The notes under the pieces were generated by a model, which saw only the letters and a program-made list of their open reading frames with translations, ran no database searches and had not been told where the DNA came from. A DNA stretch of 42,952 nt from JBMOLK01 sp049325575. GTDB lineage: Bacteria > Bacillota > Clostridia > Acetivibrionales > Acetivibrionaceae. This document shows, one piece after another, positions 16,574 to 23,994 of the stretch; within the stretch, counting starts at the first letter, position 1, and every line of letters starts with the position of its first letter. The DNA is taken from assembly GCA_049325575.1 (NCBI GenBank), contig JBMOLK010000280.1, positions 1 through 42,952 on the forward strand, read 5' to 3'. Both the position numbers and the translations under genes were made by a program.

Positions 16574-17077
16574 GTGAAGGAATTTATAAAAACACTACTT
16601 ATGGCGGGTGTTCCATTTGGAGTTATAATGGGAGTATTTTATAGCTTTTCTAATGGAGTATATGGAGGTATTTTCGGAGGAGTTTTATCAGGCTTATTAT
16701 TTGGTTTATTGCTTGGTATTTTTGCGCTAATTCAAAAGAGGAAATTTAAAAAAACAGGTTTTGAAATTACTAATGGTAAGAGTATTATTATGGATGGAGG
16801 AGCTAATCATTTTAAAGGAGCAGAAGGAGTTGGTGGATGGCTTTTCCTAACTCCGGATGAACTTATCTTCAAATCTCACTCCTTTAACATGCAGAATCAT
16901 CAGACAGTAATTCCATTAAAACAAATTTCTAAAGTAGAAACCGCATTAACTTTAGGACTTATACCGAATGGTTTACATATTATAACATGTGATGGAAATA
17001 AAGAAAGATTTGTTGTTAATAATAGAAAAGTGTGGGTTAAAAGAATAAACGAGGTTATTTATTCAGTGCAGGATTAG
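16574..17077 (+). CDS. Membrane protein with C-terminal GRAM/PH-like domain
   Basis: 167 residues. Two glycine-rich hydrophobic helices (about 8-28 and 30-54; GVYGGIFGGVLSGLLFGLLL) are followed by a KRKFKKTG linker and a beta-rich domain with GWLFLTPDELIFKSHSFN, IPLKQISKVETA and LHIITCDGNKERFVV, typical of bacterial GRAM/PH-like folds that sit at membranes. The start is GTG at 16574 after GGAGGG. The 240 bases upstream hold no clear gene; a 20-codon reading frame (MDEEYQSKLLEYIVFDGREK) ends over the GTG and could couple translation. It is followed by a strong terminator and converges on porB. Confidence 0.72.
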   Translation: MKEFIKTLLMAGVPFGVIMGVFYSFSNGVYGGIFGGVLSGLLFGLLLGIFALIQKRKFKKTGFEITNGKSIIMDGGANHFKGAEGVGGWLFLTPDELIFKSHSFNMQNHQTVIPLKQISKVETALTLGLIPNGLHIITCDGNKERFVVNNRKVWVKRINEVIYSVQD

Positions 17078-17095
17078 TATTTTAGTGCTTACTTA

Positions 17096-17152
17096 AAAAC
17101 ACTCATAATGGGAATGCAAACTGCTTCACATTTCCGTTATGAGTGTTTTCTT
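17096..17152 (+). terminator. Terminator after the GRAM-domain gene
   Basis: AAAACACTCATAA pairs perfectly with TTATGAGTGTTTT over a 28-base loop that itself has a weak stem, followed by CTTATTTTC. It lies between the convergent GRAM and porB genes. Confidence 0.75.
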
Positions 17153-17190
17153 ATTTTCATTAAGTGTTATGTTTAGTATAAAGTGTTAAA
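17110..17190 (+). repeat. 80-bp imperfect direct repeat, copy B
   Basis: Second copy of 16219-16298, again directly after a plus-strand island gene, and running to the last codon of porB. The pair suggests a duplication or shared origin of the 3' ends of the two island genes. Confidence 0.7.
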
Positions 17191-18031
17191 TATTTTGACT
17201 TTTCAGAAACTCCTCCGCCTCTTTTGAAAAGTATTCATCAAAAGAGTAGTAGTCCTTTTCTGCTCCCTTTGCAACATTTATTGTTTCATTGGACGGAAAC
17301 TTCATATTCGTAGGACATGGTGTATAAATCTGCACGTAGGTAGGACCAACCGCTCTTGAGACAAGGATAGCTCTCCTTATTGCCTTTTCAAGCTTAAAAG
17401 GGCTGGCTACGGTAACACGTGCCGTATAAGCGCACCCTGCTGTCCTGGCCATATCATATACCGGAATCTTGGGAAATTTCTTGCCTGTGGGCGCCATATT
17501 CAGCTTCTGTCCTTCCTTGCTCATGCCGCTCTCCTGACCTCCGGTGTTCCCATATACTTCATTGTCAAGCATAATGGTTGTTATTCTTTCCCCCCTGAAC
17601 CAGGATTGAAGCGTCATGTCAAGGCCTATATCCGCTATACCTCCATCGCCAACCATAACCACTACATCCTTGTCTTGCGAAGGATAGCGAATATTAAGCA
17701 TCCTTTTAAGCCCTGAAGCCACAGCATTCTGATTTCCAAAAGCAGTATTGGAGTAATTGACTGCCGTTTGTACCAAAGCAAAGAAAGAACAGCCTGGAGT
17801 TCCGATAATTATGGTGTTTTCAGGTGAAGGCAGGGATGCAACAGCCAGCCTGATACCTAATGCCACTCCACATCCGGCACAGTGCGGATGCTGTTCAATG
17901 AGTTCTTTGGTGGTTCCCAAATTTGAAAGACCTTTATTCGTGCTGTAAGGACCATACTCCACTAAATCCCGGTACTCTTCCGGCAAGTATTCTTCAAAAA
18001 CATCTACTGGTTTTATAGATTTGGCTTTCAT
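17186..18031 (-). CDS. porB: 2-oxoacid:ferredoxin oxidoreductase, beta subunit
   Basis: 281 residues. The thiamine-diphosphate subunit of a four-subunit oxidoreductase that decarboxylates a 2-oxoacid to an acyl-CoA and reduces ferredoxin. Seen: HPHCAGCGVALG near residue 48, VVMVGDGGIADIGLD and LDNEVYGNTGGQESG (the GDG...N thiamine-diphosphate/Mg site), GCAYTARV, and a late Cys in YTPCPTNM, together the cysteines expected for the beta-subunit cluster. It is last in the gamma-delta-alpha-beta order. Pyruvate is the commonest substrate, but branched-chain oxoacids cannot be excluded. The gene converges on the GRAM-domain gene. Confidence 0.9.
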   Translation of the reverse strand: MKAKSIKPVDVFEEYLPEEYRDLVEYGPYSTNKGLSNLGTTKELIEQHPHCAGCGVALGIRLAVASLPSPENTIIIGTPGCSFFALVQTAVNYSNTAFGNQNAVASGLKRMLNIRYPSQDKDVVVMVGDGGIADIGLDMTLQSWFRGERITTIMLDNEVYGNTGGQESGMSKEGQKLNMAPTGKKFPKIPVYDMARTAGCAYTARVTVASPFKLEKAIRRAILVSRAVGPTYVQIYTPCPTNMKFPSNETINVAKGAEKDYYSFDEYFSKEAEEFLKSQNI

Positions 18032-18064
18032 CGTTCACCTCTATCCATCCTGATATCAGGAAAA

Positions 18065-19228
18065 TTAATCATCTTTAGCTTTGCCTTGAAGCCTTTCTAA
18101 CACTACATCTGTTATCACTTGAGGAGGCATAGTCATCCCTCCAAAGACCCTTGGTCCGGCAACTACCCTGCTGTTGTGGTCAAGAGCAGCTTTAATCTCT
18201 CTAGCCAACCATCCTCCTGCATTGAACTCCGGAACAAAAATCAATTCCGCATTTTTAGTAGCTTCTCTAATCTCATCCTCTGGAAAAGGACGAATTGATT
18301 TTATTTTAATAAGACCCGCTTCAATCCCCATGTCACTTAAAAGCCTTATGGCTTCTCTACACTGTGAGACTGCTGTCCCTGAAGCTGCAAGCATCAACTT
18401 TGTCTGGGGGTTCTCCACCTCCAAAAGCCCGTTAAGATAACGAGTAAGGTGTTTCCTGGCACGTTCAGAGGCCGCCAACACCTCCTGATGCCAGCTTGCA
18501 TTTGCTGAATAACTGATGAAATTGCTTTTATTAAGAAGTGGGTCCCGCGTAACACGAACTGGCGGGGTTTCCATATCAAAAGCAGGAACAGGTGCACATT
18601 GCGGATTATAACTCTCAAGCATCAATTCATCCGGCGGCAGCATTACTTTATCCCTGGTATGAGTCACAAAAAAGCCATCAACAAAAACACCTACCGGGAT
18701 ATGAACATCAGGCTTTTCTGCAATCACATAGGCTTTTAGCAGCATATCAAAGAAATCCTGACCGTTTTCAGCGTGAAGCATTATCATCCCTGTTTCAAGC
18801 AGCATGGCCATCTCAATATTCTCCGGCTGTATGGAAGGCGGAAGCGACACGCCCCTGCACATAAATGCACACACTATAGGTTGGCGGGAACCAGCCCAAA
18901 CAGGGAACATTTCCATTGCTCGAAGTGTCCCGGGACCGCTTGTTGCTGTAAAAACCCTTCCTCCTCCCAAGGATGCCCCATGGATAGCTGCCATAACAGC
19001 AAACTCATTCTCTGCGCGATAGAAATCCTTAACATAACCCTTTGCATACAAATCGCCTACAAGATGCATGCTTTCACTTTGAGGGGTTATGGGATATGCT
19101 ATAGCCATATCAATATTTGCACGTTTAATGGCTTCTGCCACAGCCTCACTCCCTGTGATGAAGCTTTCTTTTCTAGGAGCATCAAACAATAGATACTCCG
19201 CATTTACAGAATTTCTATATTCACTCAT
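18065..19228 (-). CDS. porA: 2-oxoacid:ferredoxin oxidoreductase, alpha subunit
   Basis: 387 residues. Seen: GSEAVAEAIKRANIDMAIAY then PITPQSESMH (the conserved YPITP with the substrate-contacting Thr), FYRAENEFAVMAAIHGASLG with the thiamine-activating Glu, and TATSGPGTLRAMEM. The C-terminal third is the usual domain II (SIRPFPEDEIREATKNAELI, then EFNAGGWLAREI). Length and order match archaeal-type PorA/VorA. It follows the ferredoxin subunit gene by 34 bases and precedes porB by 33. TSGPGT differs from the TSSQG loop of single-chain pyruvate enzymes, so substrate identity is open. Confidence 0.9.
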   Translation of the reverse strand: MSEYRNSVNAEYLLFDAPRKESFITGSEAVAEAIKRANIDMAIAYPITPQSESMHLVGDLYAKGYVKDFYRAENEFAVMAAIHGASLGGGRVFTATSGPGTLRAMEMFPVWAGSRQPIVCAFMCRGVSLPPSIQPENIEMAMLLETGMIMLHAENGQDFFDMLLKAYVIAEKPDVHIPVGVFVDGFFVTHTRDKVMLPPDELMLESYNPQCAPVPAFDMETPPVRVTRDPLLNKSNFISYSANASWHQEVLAASERARKHLTRYLNGLLEVENPQTKLMLAASGTAVSQCREAIRLLSDMGIEAGLIKIKSIRPFPEDEIREATKNAELIFVPEFNAGGWLAREIKAALDHNSRVVAGPRVFGGMTMPPQVITDVVLERLQGKAKDD

Positions 19229-19262
19229 TCATAGATTTCTCCTTAAACTTTTTAGATAACTG

Positions 19263-19454
19263 TCAAACCTCTTTAACTATAATAGCTTTTTTGGGACAAG
19301 CCCCTGCACAAAGCCCACAGCCCTTACAGCGGCCTTCATTTACTGTTACCTTTTTATTTTCATTAAGCATAAGCACGTTGGGGTCCGGACAGCAAAATAT
19401 ACACAATTTGCATCCGGTACATTTCTCTTGTTCAATTCTTGCAGCAGTATACAT
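19263..19454 (-). CDS. porD: 2-oxoacid:ferredoxin oxidoreductase, delta (ferredoxin-like) subunit
   Basis: 63 residues with two 4Fe-4S motifs: CTGCKLCIFCCPDP and CKGCGLCAGACPKKA. The first reads C-x2-C-x2-C-x2-CP-like with an additional Cys, the second is the classic C-x2-C-x2-C-x3-CP. It relays electrons from the catalytic pair to free ferredoxin. It is short for a delta subunit and lacks the N-terminal extension found in many, so it is close to a bare ferredoxin. Eleven bases separate it from the gamma gene. Confidence 0.9.
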   Translation of the reverse strand: MYTAARIEQEKCTGCKLCIFCCPDPNVLMLNENKKVTVNEGRCKGCGLCAGACPKKAIIVKEV

Positions 19455-19465
19455 AAAAACTCTCC

Positions 19466-20134
19466 CTAATTCAGTTTGTATTCCTTCAAAGACTTGGAAG
19501 ATGCCCTTACAACCTCCATATTCTTTTCAATAAGCTGTGCTGTACGGGTATACTTTCCTTTTACTGCATCATCAAGTACTGCAGTGGTTGCAGAGGCAAC
19601 AAACTTACCTGTGCTAAACCTCTCTGTTAAAGCCTTCTCAAAGCTTTCATCGTCCACCAGCGAGGTTATGCCAAGTAAGCCTCCCAGCATAGCCATGTTG
19701 GTTGAAAGCTCTGTGCCTCCTACTTTAGATGCTATTTCTGTTGCTGAAAGATAGTATATCACTGCCTTAAGCTTCTTAAGCCGCTCCCTGTCTGCCTGTT
19801 TAAACTCTATTATATCATCGGAATTGATAAGAATGATCCCGTTCTCTTGCAGACCATCGAAAAACGGCATGGTATAACATTTTCCCATTGTAATTACATG
19901 GGGGTGAAAAATCATTATAATACTGGGTGAAAGAATTTCTCCCCTCTCATAAATACGCTCTTTTGAAATTCTCACATAGCTTTCCGCAGGCGCCAGGCGC
20001 TTTTCTGCCCCAAAAAACGGATTTACGGTGCTCTCAAAACCTTGCGAGGTGGCCGCAGACCCAAGTATATGAGCCGCTGTTACAACCCCCTGTCCCCCAA
20101 GGCCTGACATTCGGATATTCGTTACACTTTGCAT
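19466..20134 (-). CDS. porG: 2-oxoacid:ferredoxin oxidoreductase, gamma subunit
   Basis: 222 residues. The family start is clear (IRMSGLGGQGVVTAAHILGS), followed by FFGAEKRLAPAESYVRIS and GTELSTNMAMLGGLLG. The gamma subunit forms the CoA-binding side of the active site. The ATG follows GAGGGGGAAACC. It opens the four-gene oxidoreductase block, 102 bases downstream of the CdhB-like gene; the interval holds a 12-bp palindrome and no terminator, so read-through from the DUF4914 genes is likely. Confidence 0.9.
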   Translation of the reverse strand: MQSVTNIRMSGLGGQGVVTAAHILGSAATSQGFESTVNPFFGAEKRLAPAESYVRISKERIYERGEILSPSIIMIFHPHVITMGKCYTMPFFDGLQENGIILINSDDIIEFKQADRERLKKLKAVIYYLSATEIASKVGGTELSTNMAMLGGLLGITSLVDDESFEKALTERFSTGKFVASATTAVLDDAVKGKYTRTAQLIEKNMEVVRASSKSLKEYKLN

Positions 20135-20187
20135 GGTTTCCCCCTCTAGCCGTCTAAGACAGCCTTAAACATTACTGAATCTCACTC

Positions 20188-20199
20188 ACCCAATTGGGT
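20188..20199. promoter_or_regulatory. 12-bp palindrome between the CdhB-like gene and porG
   Basis: ACCCAATTGGGT is a perfect palindrome 53 bases before the porG start. It could be an operator or an RNA hairpin, or chance; no promoter elements of note were seen beside it. Confidence 0.25.
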
Positions 20200-20236
20200 A
20201 ATTCCGTCTACTTTTAAATATTACCGCAACTTATCT

Positions 20237-20851
20237 CTAACCTTGATTTTTTTGTCTTGCTACAATCTCTTTAAGGGTTCTGATTTTTTCAAGACCCACA
20301 TCCCTTAGAGAAATCATGGCATCTTCATGCCCCATCTCCGAACACAGCGCTATAGTATAGCAATTTGTGCCCCCTCTGATTATTTTTAGTGCAACATTTG
20401 CATAATGGCAGTGCACGCCCACAAAAACACAAACATCAATCTGGTTGTGCCATATTGTTAGATTTGGATGATTTGGATTGATTTCTATTTCAGGATTAAT
20501 CATCGGATATTTAGGACGGTAATCCAGCATGGGAATAATTCTGGCTCCTATTAGCTCCGCCATCTCCCTGACCTCTTTAGCCTTTTCCCTCACACCTTCT
20601 TTCCAATCCCAGAGCAGCAAAGGTCCCGGGAAGAACACGGGATTCTTTGCATTTAGCAGTTTCTTTACAATTTCAAGCATTGCTTCCTCTTCGGATACAA
20701 TACCGCCTTCTATCAAAGCTTCTCCCTTTTCAGGAAGAACAACTCCACGTGAAGCGGCAGCTGGAGGAAGATATCCCTCCGGCCCCACTGTCACTCTATA
20801 TCTTAATTGATCCAGTTTAACCCCCACCTTCCATACTGACTCTCGCCTCAT
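20237..20851 (-). CDS. CO dehydrogenase beta-subunit-like (CdhB/ACDS epsilon-like) protein
   Basis: 204 residues. The second half (AKNPVFFPGPLLLWDWKEGV, GARIIPMLDYRPKYPMINPE, ADVC-like IDVCVFVGVHCHYANVALKI) resembles the CdhB/epsilon subunit family of archaeal acetyl-CoA decarbonylase/synthase, a Rossmann-like DHS-type fold thought to help FAD or ferredoxin exchange; it has no metal-cluster cysteines of its own. No catalytic CO dehydrogenase subunit is in the window, so the protein probably serves the neighbouring oxidoreductase or DUF4914 protein instead. The ATG is five bases after the DUF4914 stop with only a weak Shine-Dalgarno, which suggests translational coupling. Family assignment is from memory of the pattern. 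Confidence 0.68.
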   Translation of the reverse strand: MRRESVWKVGVKLDQLRYRVTVGPEGYLPPAAASRGVVLPEKGEALIEGGIVSEEEAMLEIVKKLLNAKNPVFFPGPLLLWDWKEGVREKAKEVREMAELIGARIIPMLDYRPKYPMINPEIEINPNHPNLTIWHNQIDVCVFVGVHCHYANVALKIIRGGTNCYTIALCSEMGHEDAMISLRDVGLEKIRTLKEIVARQKNQG

Positions 20852-20855
20852 AAAA

Positions 20856-22733
20856 CTATAGCTTCATTGGCATCAGATCCAAATAATCATTAAGTGTTCC
20901 ATTGCTCATGCAGCATTCAATGATTTTCCTGCCAAGCTCGTCAAGTTCAGGTGTAACAAACTTTTCCAATTCTCTTTTGAAGAAATCGTTTAGTTTTTTT
21001 GCACCCGCCTCGTAGCCTTCATTACCTACCTCCGGCTGGTAGTTAACCTGCAAGAACCCTTTTGGAAGAAATGTACCGTCAACCTTTAATGATTCAAGGG
21101 CATATCCCAACAGAGGGCATTTTGACTCTACAAGCTGCTCTGGTGTAAACCTTGCACTACCACGCCTTGCAAGATATTCACGGGCAATCCACTGGGGCAT
21201 AAATCCAACCTTATATACTCCTACATGCTGGTTTGGTATCAGTATGAATCTGGTATTTGAAGTCTCAACAATCTGCTTTAACAACAGATTTGCCTGTTCA
21301 ACCTGTTTTCCCGTTGCAAAGGGCCAGTAGGATCCTACACCTTCACTTGTCATTCCCGCTGTATCTGTAATACTGGGGTTGTCATGCCCTCTTGGAGCTA
21401 CCAATCTCCAGAGCCAGGCAAGGCTAGGTGGAAGTATGTGGAAGCAACCTAAAATACCATAAGACGGTTTTTCCTTTGTGCAGGGCGGAGTACGAATACC
21501 GAAGCTTCTGATATCGATTTCAACCGGCTCATCTACAACATTGGGTACCAACCTTCTTGGCATGATTACTCTCGGATTAGGGCAGGGTTTACCTGGCTCA
21601 TCCATTGTATGCTCCCAAATAAGGCAGGTAGATCCGGGTACACCTTGCAGGTTTAAGAAAATAAGCGGTTCTTTTGGATGTATGCATAACTTTTCATGCT
21701 GTGGGTCTGTACCATATTTGTTTATATGATTTATTCTAAGGAACCATCCCTGTTCTGCATCGATTACTCTTAGCTTCTTACTGTCATTTTGCAGGCTTGG
21801 ATGACATAGAGCCATATCGTCTGTCACAGGCTTAAGCTCACAGGCTTCTTTTAGTTCCAAATACAGCTTTTCATTGGTTTCAAGGTTTTTACCAATCAGA
21901 ACTCTTCCGTCCATTTCCTTGTGTATATATTCAATCATTTCACTTTTGCCGCCGCCGCTTGCGCCTTCGTGCATGATAACAATTTCATTATCATAAGGTG
22001 TTATGACCTTGACTGTGGAGCCATGAACGGTAACCCATCCTTCCTGCTCTCCGATATTAAGAAGTACACCGTAAATACCCTTTTTGGCACTAGGCCCCGG
22101 ATACAGGTTGTATGAGAACAGTTCATGCAAATCGTTAAATCTGTTGTGGACCACAATCTGCTTTCCGTCAAAATGGGTGTGTCTGAAAGGCGGTGCAAGA
22201 TATATTATTGCCCTGGGCTTGAAGCCTTCGGGTATTTTACTTTTTGGAATAAAACCCTGCAGGTCAGCCAATCCACCAGCGAAAAATGCTGCATTCTGTG
22301 GCGCTACAAGTAATGCGGGATATCCCAGTTCCATTCCTCCTGCCATAAAGGGCAGTAATAAAAGCTTTTGAGTTTTAAGCCATTCAAATGTATCATTTCT
22401 TAGGTCTTGAAAATCTTTTTTATATACATCGCTAAATCTTGGTTTATCTGTCTCACCCTTGTCTGCTATAACCATACAGTCAGGATCTCTTCTACGCATA
22501 TAAGCTTCAGTATAGTTGACAACTGCACCATTTTTACATCTAGCTACAGTAGCTTCAGTAATTTCACCCAAGCCAGGTACATCGTAGGTAATTTCATAGA
22601 AGTCTTTTTCCCCATTTCCTAAGGCCATATCCAGCAGTTCCTGACGCTGCTCAACTATAACCACATCTTCGACCTCATTTAAAACATCAGACAATTCTTT
22701 CGGAAATACAAACCTTTTCATATCATCTCTCAT
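20856..22733 (-). CDS. DUF4914 family protein with PEPCK/HPr-kinase-like P-loop
   Basis: About 625 residues. I recognise it as DUF4914, a family without a known function. In the middle it has VHGSTVKVI followed by IVIMHEGASGGGKSEMIEYI: a P-loop (GASGGGKS) in the setting of the PEP-carboxykinase/HPr-kinase superfamily, where a beta strand with a His/Gly precedes G-x-SG-x-GKS(E/T). Other conserved-looking blocks are FMAGGMELGYPALLVAPQNA, APPFRHTHFDGKQIV, ITDTAGMTSEGVGSYWPFAT and LIPNQHVGVYKVGFMPQW. The longest frame starts at 22781 inside the upstream gene; GAGGAG about ten bases before the ATG at 22733, directly after that gene's stop, gives the likely start. Cytosolic nucleotide-dependent enzyme or kinase is inferred. 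Confidence 0.78.
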   Translation of the reverse strand: MRDDMKRFVFPKELSDVLNEVEDVVIVEQRQELLDMALGNGEKDFYEITYDVPGLGEITEATVARCKNGAVVNYTEAYMRRRDPDCMVIADKGETDKPRFSDVYKKDFQDLRNDTFEWLKTQKLLLLPFMAGGMELGYPALLVAPQNAAFFAGGLADLQGFIPKSKIPEGFKPRAIIYLAPPFRHTHFDGKQIVVHNRFNDLHELFSYNLYPGPSAKKGIYGVLLNIGEQEGWVTVHGSTVKVITPYDNEIVIMHEGASGGGKSEMIEYIHKEMDGRVLIGKNLETNEKLYLELKEACELKPVTDDMALCHPSLQNDSKKLRVIDAEQGWFLRINHINKYGTDPQHEKLCIHPKEPLIFLNLQGVPGSTCLIWEHTMDEPGKPCPNPRVIMPRRLVPNVVDEPVEIDIRSFGIRTPPCTKEKPSYGILGCFHILPPSLAWLWRLVAPRGHDNPSITDTAGMTSEGVGSYWPFATGKQVEQANLLLKQIVETSNTRFILIPNQHVGVYKVGFMPQWIAREYLARRGSARFTPEQLVESKCPLLGYALESLKVDGTFLPKGFLQVNYQPEVGNEGYEAGAKKLNDFFKRELEKFVTPELDELGRKIIECCMSNGTLNDYLDLMPMKL

Positions 22734-22734
22734 T

Positions 22735-23229
22735 TTACACAACTCCTCTTTTGACTTCTTTATAGTTATTAATCTTCTCATATACTTTGCAATAGGTTTC
22801 AGTTATAAGATTATAAAGACACTGGTTTTTTCTCATATGAAACATATTGCTTTTAAAATCGGTAAAATTATTGCTTTCAATCAATAACAGGTTGCTATTC
22901 TTCATGCTGTAATTATAAAACTCACCAATAAAGCCCATAAACTTTTGTACGAAGGCTTCATCATTTAATAATGCGGTATGAGAATCGAAATTACCATTAA
23001 TCAGGTCCAGCAGTAGATAAGGTATACGCCATATATCAATATATCCTTCATCATTAAAATACCTGTTTAAAAATTCATCGTACTCTTTACTTTCCTTGAT
23101 AATAGTATTGCTAAACCTTTCGAGAAGGATATAAAGACTTTTACTGTTAAACAGCTGTGATATACTCTCACAGTACTCCCTGTCATCTACTGTGATACGA
23201 TTGGAAAAGCAAACCTTCTCACTCAACAT
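22735..23229 (-). CDS. Hypothetical helical protein, first gene of the DUF4914 operon
   Basis: 164 residues, soluble and largely helical with many aromatic residues (EYCESISQLFNSKSLYILLE, YNLITETYCKVYEKINNY). No family recognised. The ATG follows GGAGGATGAGAGGAGC. Its stop is directly before the DUF4914 start, so the two products are probably made in fixed ratio and may interact. It opens a seven-gene run ending with porB. Confidence 0.65.
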   Translation of the reverse strand: MLSEKVCFSNRITVDDREYCESISQLFNSKSLYILLERFSNTIIKESKEYDEFLNRYFNDEGYIDIWRIPYLLLDLINGNFDSHTALLNDEAFVQKFMGFIGEFYNYSMKNSNLLLIESNNFTDFKSNMFHMRKNQCLYNLITETYCKVYEKINNYKEVKRGVV

Positions 23230-23349
23230 GCTCCTCTCATCCTCCTAAAACTAGCTATGGATTTTTTCTTGCAGCTGCAATTAATTAAGTAAACAATAGA
23301 GACCAACTCCACCTCCAAAACCAATGATCCATTTGCGACTCCACAATAA

Positions 23350-23399
23350 AACAAAAAGCCAATATTTAATGACTCCTTCAAGTCATCAAATATTGGCTT
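23350..23399 (-). terminator. Terminator of the purKE operon
   Basis: On the minus strand AAGCCAATATTTGATGACT pairs with AGTCATTAAATATTGGCTT (one mismatch) around a short loop and is followed by TTTTTG. It separates the DUF2294 gene from the DUF4914 operon. The rest of 23230-23530 shows nothing else I can name. Confidence 0.85.
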
Positions 23400-23530
23400 A
23401 CGATTCGATTGGTTAGAAACCCTTCGTCCTGTCTTCCAATAAACAAATTATTAACTTTAAAACTAATATCAAAATGTATTATACTATAAAAATATAACTA
23501 ATGCAATATAATTTTTTTTAGTTTTGATGT

Positions 23531-23899
23531 TTACTCCCTATCCTTTAGCCTCTCTTCCAGATTTTCATCAACAGTAATTACAATAATTTTTTCACCTGTT
23601 TTTGTACTAACATCAGAGTGTGTACTTACAATGTTTACTTCAACAACCTGTTTAATGAGACTTTCCAGATAATCCCGAGCGTCTTCAAACAAAGTGGTCC
23701 TTACTTTCTTCACAAGCTCTACCCCTTGACTATTTTCAGCCAGCTTTTGTTCAGATTGGCTTAAAAAGCCTTTAAGACGAATAACAATCAAATCTTGTAT
23801 AATGATTGTCCTGATTTGTTTGGGTCCACGCCCCATATATTCAATTTCAAATTTGCTCGCTGCTTCACTGATTTTTGCTTCAACCTGACCTTTAGTCAT
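23531..23899 (-). CDS. DUF2294 family protein
   Basis: 122 residues matching DUF2294 throughout: MTKGQVEAKISEAASKFEIE, YMGRGPKQIRTIIIQDL, VIRLKGFLSQSEQKLAE, and STHSDVSTKTGEKIIVITVD. The family is small, soluble and uncharacterised; GRGPK and S-x-STKTGE are its most constant parts. The longest frame has an ATG two codons earlier (23905), but AAGGAG fits the ATG at 23899. It lies 95 bases after a multi-spanning transporter gene and is the last gene before the terminator; DUF2294 genes often sit near transporters, so a regulatory or accessory role is plausible. Confidence 0.85.
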   Translation of the reverse strand: MTKGQVEAKISEAASKFEIEYMGRGPKQIRTIIIQDLIVIRLKGFLSQSEQKLAENSQGVELVKKVRTTLFEDARDYLESLIKQVVEVNIVSTHSDVSTKTGEKIIVITVDENLEERLKDRE

Positions 23900-23994
23900 A
23901 AACATGCTCCTTGCCGCTAAAGATTTTTACCTTATCAGTTAATACAAATTCTATTCCTCTTGCCAACAGCCTTTCTAACACTTACGCCACCTTC

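Noticed and set aside
20237..20851. Carbon monoxide dehydrogenase/acetyl-CoA synthase operon
   Set aside because: Only a CdhB-like accessory protein is present; no catalytic subunits with metal-cluster motifs are in the window.
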